Source of the DNA: DASWJZ01 sp963761005
GTDB taxonomy: Bacteria; Pseudomonadota; Alphaproteobacteria; Rhizobiales; Afifellaceae
DNA: 64,000 nt
Reading direction: 5' to 3'
Assembly: GCA_963761005.1 (NCBI GenBank)
Contig: CAVXFK010000027.1
Coordinates: forward strand, 744,001 to 808,000
The notes beneath the pieces are model-generated. The model had not been told where the DNA came from and searched no databases. It saw nothing but the letters and a program-made list of their open reading frames with translations. Below, one piece after another: positions 1 through 9,032 of the stretch (position 1 is the stretch's first letter; every line of letters begins with the position of its first letter). The translations under genes were made by a program, and so were the position numbers.

Positions 1-574
1 GCCACATCCGGCGCACGCGCCGGAGAACTCGAAGAGCGGCTCCAGGAACTGCACGCCGCGCACATTGGCGAAATCGACACGCGCGCGCTCGTTGACCGGA
101 AGCTTCTCGAAGAAGGCGATGTTCCTGCGCTCGTCTTCGACGAGCGGTGCCTTGTCGGCGAGGTTGATCGCCTTCACGCCCGGCTCGCGCGGGCTGACGG
201 ATGGGCAGGCCTCGATGCAGAGCGCGCAGCCGGTGCAGTCCTCGACATAGAATTGCAGCGTGAAGCGCGCTTCCGGATAGCCGCGGGCGTTGACCGGTGC
301 CGACTTGAACGAAGCCGGTGCACCGGCGAGCGCGTCCTCGTTATAATAGCGCGCGCGGATCACCGAGTGCGGGCAGACGAAGCTGCATTGGCCGCATTGG
401 ATACAAAGGTCCTCGCGCCAGACGGGCACGATATCGGAGACGTTGCGCTTCTCGAACGCACTCGTGCCGGAGGGGAACGTCCCGTCGGGCGGCACGAGGC
501 TCACCGGAATCTCATCGCCGCGGCCGGCGAGCATCAGGCCGGTGACGTGCTTGACGAAATCAGGTGCTGAGTTC
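1..574 (-). pseudogene. nifJ: Pyruvate:ferredoxin oxidoreductase, 3' portion (frameshifted, runs off window)
   Basis: Seen: the minus strand from about 569 to 1 stays open in a frame different from the upstream nifJ fragment. It reads GLMLAGRGDE, then two ferredoxin-type motifs, CIQCGQCSFVCP and CTGCALCIEACP, then GACAGCG at the left edge, the start of the thiamine-pyrophosphate domain with its own cluster cysteines. Known: in NifJ the two 4Fe-4S clusters carry electrons from the thiamine site towards ferredoxin or flavodoxin. Removing one base within GAACTC (sense strand, 574-569) joins VPES to APDFVKHV with the family's usual spacing. The rest of the enzyme, several hundred residues, lies outside the window. 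It is either a true broken gene or a one-base consensus error. Confidence 0.85.
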
Positions 575-2500
575 AGGCACGATCGGCGGGCGGCCCTCCG
601 TCGCCGTCACGTCCTTCGGTACCTTCACCTCGGAAAGCCGCGCCAGCGTCCCGTCGACGGCGGCGAAATTCTTCCTCACCACCGCCTCGCCCTTGCGGCC
701 GTAGGTCTTCTTGATCGACTGCTTGATGTGCTCGATCGCGGCCTCGCGCTGCAGCACGCCGGAGATCGCGAAGAAGCAAGTCTGCAGCACCGTGTTGGTC
801 CTGACGCCGAGTCCGACCTCGCGCGCGACCTTCGAGGCGTCGATCACGTAGAAGCGCAGGCGCTTGTCGATGATCTGCCGCTGCACTGAAAGCGGCAGAT
901 GGTCGAAGACGTCATCCGGGCCGTAGGGGCTGTTCAGGAGGAAGACGCCTCCCGGGGCCGCCGGCGCCAGCACGTCCTGACGCGCCAGGAACGCGAATTG
1001 GTGGCAGGCGACGAAGCCCGCCTGCTCGATCAGGTAAGGCGCCTTGATCGGCTCCGGCCCGAAGCGGAGATGCGACACCGTCTGCGCGCCGGATTTATGC
1101 GAATCGTAAACGAAATAGCCTTGCGCGAAGCGGCCGGCGTCCTCGGCGATGATCTTCACGCTGTTCTTGTTGGCGCCGACCGTGCCGTCGGCGCCAAGCC
1201 CATAGAACACGGCGCGGGTCACGCTCTCCGGCTCGACGGAGAAGCTGCGGTCGACCGCGACGCTCAAGCCGCTCACGTCGTCGTTGATACCGACCGTGAA
1301 GCCGTCTTTCAGGCCGAGCACGTTCTTTCCGTTTTGCCGTTTCAATCCGTCGAGCACCGCCTTTGCCATCGCCGGCGTAAAATCCTTGGAGGAGAGGCCG
1401 TAGCGGCCGCCGACGACGCGCGGCATGAACGGGCGCGTGCCCTCCGCCACGGCGGTGGCGAGTGTCGAGACCACGTCGAGATAAAGCGGCTCGCCCGGCG
1501 CGCCGGGCTCCTTGGTGCGGTCGAGAACGGCGATCGAAGCGACGCTTTCGGGAAGTGCTGAGAGAAGATGCGCGGCGGAGAAGGGCCGGTAAAGGCGCAC
1601 CTGCACGACGCCTACCTTCTCGCCCTTCGCGGCGAGCGCCTTCACCGTCTCGCGCGCAGTCTCCGCGCCCGAGCCCATCAGGATCAGCACGCGCTCCGCA
1701 TCCGCGGCGCCCTCATATTCGAACGGCCGATAGCGGCGGCCGACGATCTTCTCGAAGCGCTGCATCGCCTCGTCGACGATACCGGGAGCTGCGGCGTAGA
1801 ACGGGTTCACCGCTTCGCGCGTCTGGAAAAAGGTGTCGGGATTGTGCGCGGTGCCGCGCACGAAGGGATGCTCGGGATCGAGCGCGCGGGCGCGATGGGC
1901 GCGCACGAGATCGTCGTCGATCATGGCGCGAATATCGGCGTCGCTCATCAGCTCGAACGTGTTCAGCTCGTGCGAGGTGCGGAAGCCGTCAAAGAAATGC
2001 AGGAACGGCACGCGCGACTTCAAGGTCGCGGCCTGCGCGATCAGCGCCATGTCGTGCGCTTCCTGCACGCTGCCGGAGGCGATCATGGCGAAGCCGGTGG
2101 CGCGCGTCGCCATCACGTCGGAGTGCTCGCCGAAGATCGAGAGCGCCGAGGTGGCGACGGAGCGCGCGGCGACGTGGAAAACCGTCGCGGTCAGCTCGCC
2201 GGCGATCTTGAACATGTTGGGGATCATCAGCATGAGCCCCTGCGACGCGGTGAACGTGGTCGTCATCGCGCCGGATTGGAGCGAGCCGTGCACCGCGCCG
2301 GCGGCTCCGCCCTCGCTCTGCATCTCCTGCACTACCGGCATATTGCCCCAGATGTTCTCGATACCCTCCGCCGCCCACTGGTCGGCGAGCTCCGCCATGG
2401 TGGAGGAGGGCGTGATCGGGTAGATCGCGCAGACCTCGTTCACCCTATAGGCGACGTGGGCGACGGCGGTATTGCCGTCCATCGTGGTGATCGTGCCCAT
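560..2500 (-). pseudogene. nifJ: Pyruvate:ferredoxin (flavodoxin) oxidoreductase, 5' portion
   Basis: This is the N-terminal half (646 codons) of a NifJ enzyme, which converts pyruvate and CoA to acetyl-CoA, CO2 and reduced ferredoxin in the cytosol. Visible landmarks are AIYPITPSSTMAEL near residue 30 (pyruvate-binding domain I), a transketolase C-like domain around residues 265-390, and GADGTVGANKNSVK near residue 435 in the gamma domain. The full enzyme is usually near 1,180 residues; here the frame closes at PELST while homology continues in another frame to the window edge. The gene follows a GltD-like flavoprotein by 31 bases, and the two are likely co-transcribed. The flavoprotein may link NAD(P)H to the ferredoxin pool. 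The break coincides with a GANNTC hexamer, as in four other disrupted frames here. Confidence 0.9.
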
Positions 2501-2531
2501 TTCGCGATTCTCTCCCTGGACGCCCGCGGCC

Positions 2532-4160
2532 TCAGACCGGCTCGGCGATCATCTCCATTGCGTGGCAGGGGCACTGCTCGACGCAGACGGCGCAGCCGGT
2601 GCAGAGCTCGTAGCGGATGCGGTAACGGAAGCCGGGCCCGAGCTTCTCGATGGCGTCCTCGGGGCAGGCGGCGAAGCAGTTGTCGCATTCGAAGCAATTG
2701 CCGCAGGAGAGGCAGCGGCGCGCCTCATGCAGCGCCTCCGCCTCGCTGAAACTCCTGACGATCTCGTCGAAGCTCGTCCCGCGCTCCGCTACAGGCGTGT
2801 GCTGCTCGGCCGACGGCACCGCATCGGAATAGATCGGCAGATTGAGGCCGGCGAAATCGATGATCGGATGCTTTTCCGGCCGCTCGTAGGTCGCACCGCA
2901 GAGCCACGCGTCGATGTAGCGCGCCGCCTTCTTGCCGTGACCGGTGGCGATGGTGACGGAGCGCTCGGCCGGTACCATGTCGCCGCCGGCGAAGATGCCC
3001 GGCCGCCCGGTCATCATGTCGGGCCCGACGATGACCGTGCCGTCATCCTTGAAGGTGATCTCGGGAACGGAGCGAAGGAAGCCGGACTCCGCCTCTTGTC
3101 CGAGGGCGAGCACGACGGCGTCGGCCTTCAGCGTCTCGAACTCGCCGGTCGGCTTGGCGCGTCCGTCCTCGCCGATCGTCATGCGCTCGACCGTGAAGTC
3201 GCCGCCGTCGATCGCCTTGATCGAGGTCAGCCACTTGATCTTCACGCCTTCGGCGAGCGCCTCATCGGCTTCGAACTCATGCGCGGGCATGTGTGCGCGG
3301 TCGCGGCGATAGACGATCATCGCCTCGTCGGCGCCGAGACGGCGCGCGGTGCGGGCAGCGTCCATCGCGGTGTTACCGCCGCCATAGACGAGCACGCGGC
3401 GGCCAAGGAGTGGTGCCTCGCCGGTCTCAACGTCGTGGAGCAGCTTCACGGCGTCGAGCACCTTCACCGCGTCGCGCGCCGGGATGTCGACGTGCTTCGA
3501 GACGTGTGCCCCAATGGCGATGAACACGGCGTCGAAGCCGCCTTCCTGCTGTTCGGCCAAGACGTCGTCGACGCGATGGTTGAGCACGATCTTCACGCCC
3601 ACCGCCTCGATCCGGCGGATTTCCTTCATCAGGTCTTCGCGCGGCAACCGATACGCCGGAATGCCGAAATGCAGCATGCCACCCGGAAGCGGCCCGGCTT
3701 CGTGGATTTCGACTTCATGGCCTAGCCGCGCCAGATGCCACGCGGCGGAAAGGCCCGACGGGCCGGCGCCGACGATGAGCACGCGCTTGCCGCTTTTCGC
3801 CGCCGGCTTCGGATTCTCCCATTTCTCGCGTGCCGCCATGTCGCCGAGGAACCGCTCAACTGCATGGATGCCAACCGACTGATCGAGCTCGCGTCGGTTG
3901 CAGGAGGTCTCGCAAGGGTGATAGCAGACGCGCCCGTGGACGGCCGGCATCGGATTGTCCGCGATCAGGGTCTCCCACGCAGCGCGGAATTTTCCGTCCT
4001 GCGCCAGCGCCAGCCAAGCCTGGATGTTCTCCCCCGCCGGACAGGCTGCGTTGCACGGGGGAAGCAGGTCGACGTAGACCGGCCGCCGCTCACGCGCCGG
4101 CCCGACGCCCCTGTGCCGGGTCAGGTCGACTCGTGGGGTCATGTCGCGGGCTATCGACAT
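2532..4160 (-). CDS. GltD-like FAD/NAD(P) oxidoreductase with C-terminal 2x[4Fe-4S] domain
   Basis: The protein resembles the glutamate synthase small subunit. An N-terminal cysteine-rich Fer4_20 region (NAACPAGENIQAWL, later VCYHPCETSC) is followed by an FAD Rossmann motif (VLIVGAGPSGLSAAWHL) and a NADPH-binding motif (VLVYGGGNTAMDAA). A late FAD contact is IFAGGDM. An added C-terminal ferredoxin-like tail has CLSCGNCFECDNCFAACP and CTGCAVCVEQCP. I chose the ATG at 4160 because AGGGAGCG sits just upstream; an in-frame ATG at 4235 has no such site. It is the first gene of a pair with nifJ. Inference: it moves electrons between NAD(P)H and ferredoxin for the NifJ enzyme rather than acting in glutamate synthesis, since no gltB is adjacent. 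Confidence 0.88.
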   Translation of the reverse strand: MSIARDMTPRVDLTRHRGVGPARERRPVYVDLLPPCNAACPAGENIQAWLALAQDGKFRAAWETLIADNPMPAVHGRVCYHPCETSCNRRELDQSVGIHAVERFLGDMAAREKWENPKPAAKSGKRVLIVGAGPSGLSAAWHLARLGHEVEIHEAGPLPGGMLHFGIPAYRLPREDLMKEIRRIEAVGVKIVLNHRVDDVLAEQQEGGFDAVFIAIGAHVSKHVDIPARDAVKVLDAVKLLHDVETGEAPLLGRRVLVYGGGNTAMDAARTARRLGADEAMIVYRRDRAHMPAHEFEADEALAEGVKIKWLTSIKAIDGGDFTVERMTIGEDGRAKPTGEFETLKADAVVLALGQEAESGFLRSVPEITFKDDGTVIVGPDMMTGRPGIFAGGDMVPAERSVTIATGHGKKAARYIDAWLCGATYERPEKHPIIDFAGLNLPIYSDAVPSAEQHTPVAERGTSFDEIVRSFSEAEALHEARRCLSCGNCFECDNCFAACPEDAIEKLGPGFRYRIRYELCTGCAVCVEQCPCHAMEMIAEPV

Positions 4161-4419
4161 CTTCGCTCCCTGAAATCCGCCTGCGTTACGGCCAGAATTG
4201 GTCGAAACGCGGGGCGAGACCGTGACCTGGATCAAAAACCGGCGGGTTGGCGACGCAAAGTCGGCTGAAGATCGCGTTTAGGGTTGGCTCACCAAATCGC
4301 GGAACGGACGCACGCGTTATCCTTCTATTACTGCTTTTCAGCCAATTTGCCCGAGCGCTGTCAGGGGCGGCAGGCCCCGTCGGGAGCAGCGTAAAAGAAA
4401 CGAGAAGTGGCGAAGGCGA

Positions 4420-6540
4420 ATGAACCGGCCGGTGCCAATCCCCGCGACTGAGCGCGCGACAAATCCGGCCGAACGGCCGTTGGCGGCGTTTCGGTCCTCC
4501 GAGATTGCAGCGATCCAGGGAAACGACGACGGCGTCAGATCGCTTATGGCGATCGCTTCGGAATGCGCGCGCGTCGCGGCCTTGTCGGAGATTCGCCTCG
4601 ATCGCCTGACGGAGCTCGTCAGCGTCAGCGGGGCGGACATCAGACGGACCTGCCGCATCGAATTTGAAGGTCTGACCTACTGGTCGCCCTGCTACGCGCC
4701 ATCGGAAGTCCGCATCGAACGGCTGATCGAGGCGTACGGCGAAGTGCGCGGTCGCGTGACGATCGGCTATCCCGGTCTGCTGCAGCCGCTCGAGGAAGGT
4801 ACGAGCGAGCGCGCATGGGCGGAGCTCGCCGCGACCGTTGTCGCGCAGACGCTCGCCTTGAAAACAAGGTCGAATGCCTTTGCGGAAGCCGACAGCCGCT
4901 CGAAGCGCGACCGCGAGGCGATTGCGCGGGCCGAACGCCTCCTGAACATCGGGTTCTGGGAGTTCGATCCGGCAACGTCGGCGTTCACGTGGCATCCCGA
5001 GGCGCGCCGCCTGCTCGGGATCGATTCAGAGAACGCGCTCAAGCGCCGCCGCAAGAACCCGATGATGGCCCGCCTGCAGGAACGGATTCTCCGCGCGACC
5101 GGCGCCGAGGCATTCGTTCACTCCTTCCGGGTCAGCCAGGATGACGGCACCGAGCAGCAATTCGAGGCGCTCGGGGAAATCAGGGCCGCCGGCGACGGTT
5201 CGTCCTTCGGTTTCATCCGCAAGGTCTACGGACCGACCGAGGACTTCTCCGGAAGCCCGGACGAAGATCTTCTGACCGAGCTCCCGAGCCGCAGAGCGCT
5301 CGGGATCAGGCTGTCGGACACGCTTCTGAAGCGCGGCTCGACCGGCGCGCTCGTGTTCCTCGACGTCAACCGCTTCGCGGAGGTGAACACCATCCGCGGC
5401 CCGGACTTCGCCGATGCGTTCCTGCGTGCATTTGCGCGGCGCCTGCGCGAGGCGGCGCCCGGCGACTTCGCGGCGCGTATTGGCAACAACGAGTTCGCCC
5501 TGCTTTTTGAAGATGTGCCCGAGGAACAGGCGGCGAACCGCGCGTGCGGTTTCGTCGGTGGCATGCGCCCGCTCAAGGTCTTCGGCCAGGAGGTTCCCGT
5601 CGAGCTTTCCGTCGGCGTGGCGTCGTTCCCCGGCGACGGGCGCGCTCCGACCGAGTTGATGACCAACGCCGCATTGGCGCTCGGCGCCGCCAAGGAGCGC
5701 GGCCCGAACAGCTACGTGCGGTTTTCGTCCGACCTCCGCGAGGAGACGATGCGCCGTGCTTCGCTCCGCTCGGAGGTCGAGAGCGGGCTCGCGACAGGGC
5801 GCTTTGTCCCATTTTATCAGCCGAAGGTGGACGTCGCGACCGGCGCAATCGCCGGCTTCGAGGTTCTCGGACGCTGGAACTCGCCCACCGGACTGCGCGG
5901 GCCGGGCGATTTCCTCCCGGCGCTCGAAGACTCCCGCATCGCGCGCGAATATTTCACGCGCCAGCTCGACCGCGTGCTCTCCGACGTCTCGAACTGGCGC
6001 AAGCAGGGCCTGGAAGTCGGCCGCATGGCGCTGAACACGTCGGCGGCGGAATATGTCGGCTTCGACCTCGCGGGCCATGTCTTCGGGCGGCTGAAGGAGT
6101 TCGGACTGCCGGCCTCCGTTCTCGGAATGGAGGTGACGGAGACCGTCATCCTCGGCGACAACACCTCGATCAAGAACACGCTCGCGCGTCTCCGCGAAGC
6201 GGGCATCGAGATCGCGCTTGACGACTTCGGGACCGGCTACGCCTCGCTCACCCATCTCCGCCTCTTCCCGATCGACGTCGTCAAGATCGACCGCACTTTC
6301 GTCATCGACATTGCGGAAGACGAAGGAAGCCGGGCGATCGTTTCGGCGGTGATCGATCTCGGGCACGCGCTCGGGCTGAAGATCGTCGCCGAAGGCATCG
6401 AGACGGCCGAGCAGGTCACGATCCTTCGGGCAGGCTCCTGCGACCAGATCCAGGGGTATTTCTACGGTCGCCCGATGCCGCCTTGGGAAGTGCCGGACTT
6501 CGTCCGATCCTGGCCGCGAGATTTGCCCGGCCGGTCCTGA
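4420..6540 (+). CDS. Tandem GGDEF-EAL protein with degenerate GGDEF
   Basis: The 706-residue protein has an unrecognised N-terminus, a PAS-like stretch (about 165-270, with IGFWEFDPATSAFTW), a GGDEF domain (about 285-435) and an EAL domain (about 455-700). The diguanylate cyclase signature is RIGNNEFALLF near residue 352, so GGDEF has become GNNEF; the enzyme half is probably inactive. The EAL half has EVL in place of EAL near residue 480 but keeps NTSAAEY, EVTETV, DDFGTGYASL, KIDRTF, EGIET and QGYFYGRPM, so phosphodiesterase activity is plausible. No clear transmembrane segment is visible, so it is likely cytosolic. It stands alone on the plus strand, divergent from the flavoprotein/nifJ pair. 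Confidence 0.92.
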   Translation: MNRPVPIPATERATNPAERPLAAFRSSEIAAIQGNDDGVRSLMAIASECARVAALSEIRLDRLTELVSVSGADIRRTCRIEFEGLTYWSPCYAPSEVRIERLIEAYGEVRGRVTIGYPGLLQPLEEGTSERAWAELAATVVAQTLALKTRSNAFAEADSRSKRDREAIARAERLLNIGFWEFDPATSAFTWHPEARRLLGIDSENALKRRRKNPMMARLQERILRATGAEAFVHSFRVSQDDGTEQQFEALGEIRAAGDGSSFGFIRKVYGPTEDFSGSPDEDLLTELPSRRALGIRLSDTLLKRGSTGALVFLDVNRFAEVNTIRGPDFADAFLRAFARRLREAAPGDFAARIGNNEFALLFEDVPEEQAANRACGFVGGMRPLKVFGQEVPVELSVGVASFPGDGRAPTELMTNAALALGAAKERGPNSYVRFSSDLREETMRRASLRSEVESGLATGRFVPFYQPKVDVATGAIAGFEVLGRWNSPTGLRGPGDFLPALEDSRIAREYFTRQLDRVLSDVSNWRKQGLEVGRMALNTSAAEYVGFDLAGHVFGRLKEFGLPASVLGMEVTETVILGDNTSIKNTLARLREAGIEIALDDFGTGYASLTHLRLFPIDVVKIDRTFVIDIAEDEGSRAIVSAVIDLGHALGLKIVAEGIETAEQVTILRAGSCDQIQGYFYGRPMPPWEVPDFVRSWPRDLPGRS

Positions 6541-6788
6541 GTGCTAGCGGTGGGCGCTGCGGCTTGCCGCGGCCCAGCTTGCGGCCACGCACGATGGAGG
6601 GCGACGTTCTCAAGCTCTCGCCGAGCAAGGCGGAAGACCCCGACGACTGGTCGCGTCGCTGAGCAGGCGGACCCGCGCCCTGGCCAAACGCCGCCTTTCC
6701 GACTAGACCGCGGATAGGCGTCGCGGCGCGCATGTCGGCCGACGCCACTCATCCGCGGCACATCAATTTCGTGAAGAGGATCGATCCG

Positions 6789-7623
6789 TTGCAATTCGTC
6801 GAAGCGCACGGGGCGAAGATGCCCGCCATCGGTTTCGGGACCTGGGCTTTGAGCGGCGAGACCTGCGCGAACGCCGTCGCGACGGCCCTCAGGGTCGGAT
6901 ATCGCCACATCGACACCGCCGCCGGCTATCGTAACGAGGACCGGGTCGGGGAGGGGATACGCGCGGCCGGCGTCCCGCGCGGCAACATCTTCATCACCAC
7001 GAAGGTTTCTCCGGAAGAGCTTGAGGAGAAAGCATTTCTGGCCTCGGTAGAGCGCAGTCTCAAGCTGATCGGTGTCGATCAGATCGATCTCGTGCTGATC
7101 CACTGGCCGAGCAAGACCATCCCCGTCGCCGACACGATCGCGACCTTGAATGCGGTGAAGAAGAACGGCTGGACACGCCACATCGGCGTGTCGAACTTCA
7201 CGGTGAAGCTTCTCGGCGAGGCTTGGGCGGCAACCGATGCGCCGCTCGTCACCAATCAATGCGAGTACCATCCCTATCTGAACCAGGACAAGCTGCGCGC
7301 TGCGTGCTTCGAGCACGACATGATCTTCACCGCGTTCTCGCCGCTTGGCCGGAGCGTCGTGCTCCAGGACCCCGTCATCGTGGCGATCGCCGAGAAGAAG
7401 GGCCGTACAACGGCGCAGATCGTGCTGCGCTGGGTCATCCAGCAGGAGATGCACGGTCACCATCCCGAAGAGCAGCAATTCCGATCACATCCGCTCGAAT
7501 TTCGAGATCTTCGATTTCGCCCTCGACGATGCCGAGATGACGGCGATCAAGGCACTGACCAAGACCCATATGCACCGAGGCTCGGGCCCGGCGTCGGTCG
7601 CGCCCGATTGGGATACGAAGTGA
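6789..7623 (+). pseudogene. Aldo/keto reductase, frameshifted near its C-terminus
   Basis: An aldo/keto reductase (NADPH-dependent carbonyl reduction, TIM barrel). Visible family residues are GFGTW, HIDTAAGYRNE (catalytic Asp and Tyr), ITTKVS (Lys) and LIHWPSK (His), then IGVSNF and NQCEYHPYL. Near 7447-7455 the frame changes: after WVIQQEM the family sequence TVTIPKSSNSDHIRSNFE continues in another frame and ends at 7623. Removing one base restores a normal tail. Left uncorrected, the frame runs on to 7664 with unrelated sequence. I prefer the TTG start at 6789, which puts LQFVEAHGAKMPAIGFGTW at the family's usual start and follows AAGAGG; an upstream ATG exists at 6732. Confidence 0.82.
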
Positions 7624-7641
7624 GACGCGAGGTGCTGCGGC

Positions 7642-8577
7642 TCAGCCGATCCCGAGCCGCTTGAGGAAGGTCGCCGGCGCGCGCGCAAGGATTTCCGCCC
7701 CCGCGGCGCGGCCGATTATTTCGGCATCGCTTGGATCGCCGGCCCCCTTTGCCGCGTAGGATTCCGTCCCGTCCTCTGAAATCACGAGGCCGTCGAAGAC
7801 GAGCCTCCCGCCCTCCATCCGCGCATTGCCTGCGATCGGCGTGCGGCAGGAGCCGTCCAGCGTGGCAAGGAAAGCACGCTCGCATGCGAGCGCCACCGCC
7901 GTCGCGCGATCGTCGATTGCGGCGAGGAGATCGCGGATCTCGGCGTCGTCTGCGCGGCATTCGATGGCGATGATCCCCTGGCCGCAGGCCGGCGGGAATG
8001 CGTCGAGCGGCAGGAGCGCGGTGATGTGCTGCTCAAGGCCGAGCCGGTTCAATCCCGCTGCGGCCAACAGCGTCGCGTCGAAGTCGCCGGACTGCACCCG
8101 CCTCAGTCGCGTCGGCACGTTGCCGCGAAGAAGCGCGGTCTCAAGGTCCTGCCGCGCGCGCTTCAGGAGGGCCGAGCGGCGAAGCGACGCGGTGCCGACG
8201 CGCGCACCCTTGGGCAGCGCTTCAAGCGACCCGGCGTTCCGCGCGATCAGCGCATCGCGAACATCCTCGCGCGGGAGCACGGCACCGACGGTCAATCCTT
8301 CGGGAAGGAACGTCTCCATGTCCTTTGCCGAATGGACGGCGATCGACACCGTCTTGGAGAGGAGCGCTGTCTCGATCTCCTTGGTGAAGAGCCCCTTGCC
8401 GCCGGCCTCGGCGAGCGGCCGATCCCTGATCGCGTCGCCTGAGGTTCTGATCGTGACAATCTCGATGGCGTCAGGCGGTGGCCGACGCGCGGCAATCAGG
8501 GCCTCGCGCACGGCATTCGCCTGCCAGAGCGCGAGCCTGCTGCCGCGCGTGCCGATGCGCACCGTCGTCGTCGCCAT
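7642..8577 (-). CDS. hemC: Hydroxymethylbilane synthase (porphobilinogen deaminase)
   Basis: HemC joins four porphobilinogens into hydroxymethylbilane for heme synthesis. The 311-residue protein starts with VRIGTRGSRLALWQA and has RDRPLAEAGGKGLFTKEIE, AVHSAKDMET, GTASLRRSALLKR, LRGNVPTRLRR and DGSCRTPIAGNA, where the cysteine would carry the dipyrromethane cofactor. Length is normal. The ATG at 8577 gives a family-like N-terminus. It converges with the aldo/keto reductase and has a 244-base upstream region shared with a small plus-strand gene. A second heme gene, hemF, lies at 32.5 kb, so the pathway is scattered. Confidence 0.96.
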   Translation of the reverse strand: MATTTVRIGTRGSRLALWQANAVREALIAARRPPPDAIEIVTIRTSGDAIRDRPLAEAGGKGLFTKEIETALLSKTVSIAVHSAKDMETFLPEGLTVGAVLPREDVRDALIARNAGSLEALPKGARVGTASLRRSALLKRARQDLETALLRGNVPTRLRRVQSGDFDATLLAAAGLNRLGLEQHITALLPLDAFPPACGQGIIAIECRADDAEIRDLLAAIDDRATAVALACERAFLATLDGSCRTPIAGNARMEGGRLVFDGLVISEDGTESYAAKGAGDPSDAEIIGRAAGAEILARAPATFLKRLGIG

Positions 8578-8821
8578 TTCGATCCCGGAGTGCCGCGAGC
8601 CGCCCCGGCTCCTTTGATTGCGGAGGCCCTAGCCGCTGCCGGTTCGGACCGCAACGGCGGGAGCCGCGTTGCCGCCAATCGGGAGCGCTAACCAACAGTT
8701 CACCAGGAGTTCTTGAGAGTTTTAATCGATGGTGTCGGGATTTGGCAGAATTCATCTGCTTCAACCTGCGAGTTGTCCCTGTCGTCCCGTCTCGGGATAT
8801 AGCTAAGGAGAAGGTGCGGCG

Positions 8822-9019
8822 ATGAGACTTGCGAGCTTGTTTGGTTTTAGGCGCCGCAAGGCAGGCCGGGCATCGACTGGCGCTGCAGCGGCGGACCGCG
8901 ACGACACGCAATTCGGCCGGCGTGAGAAGCGGCCGGAAGGCGATCCGCCGGTGAAGCGAAGCGCCCCGATGGGCGACTACCGCGCGCCGCGCGCGATGAG
9001 CCCGCCGCTCGCCGAGTGA
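8822..9019 (+). CDS. Small basic hypothetical protein (65 aa)
   Basis: I do not recognise this protein. It opens with MRLASLFGFRRRKAGRAS and is rich in Arg, Lys, Pro and Ala, with no predicted folded domain or membrane segment. Support for it being a gene is a strong ribosome-binding sequence, AAGGAGAAGG, a few bases before the ATG at 8822, and its own intergenic space divergent from hemC. It ends 13 bases before the stop of a converging dehydrogenase. Composition suggests a disordered, nucleic-acid or membrane-associated protein, but that is a guess. Confidence 0.55.
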   Translation: MRLASLFGFRRRKAGRASTGAAAADRDDTQFGRREKRPEGDPPVKRSAPMGDYRAPRAMSPPLAE

Positions 9020-9032
9020 GGCAGCCTCCGGC

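Noticed and set aside
565..575. Programmed frameshifting in nifJ
   Set aside because: No slippery heptamer is seen, and four other unrelated genes break at the same hexamer type, which points to a shared artefact or mutation instead.
5026..6366. 446-codon minus-strand ORF opposite the GGDEF-EAL gene
   Set aside because: High GC keeps antisense frames open. The sequence is charged and lacks motifs, while the plus strand has clear conserved domains.
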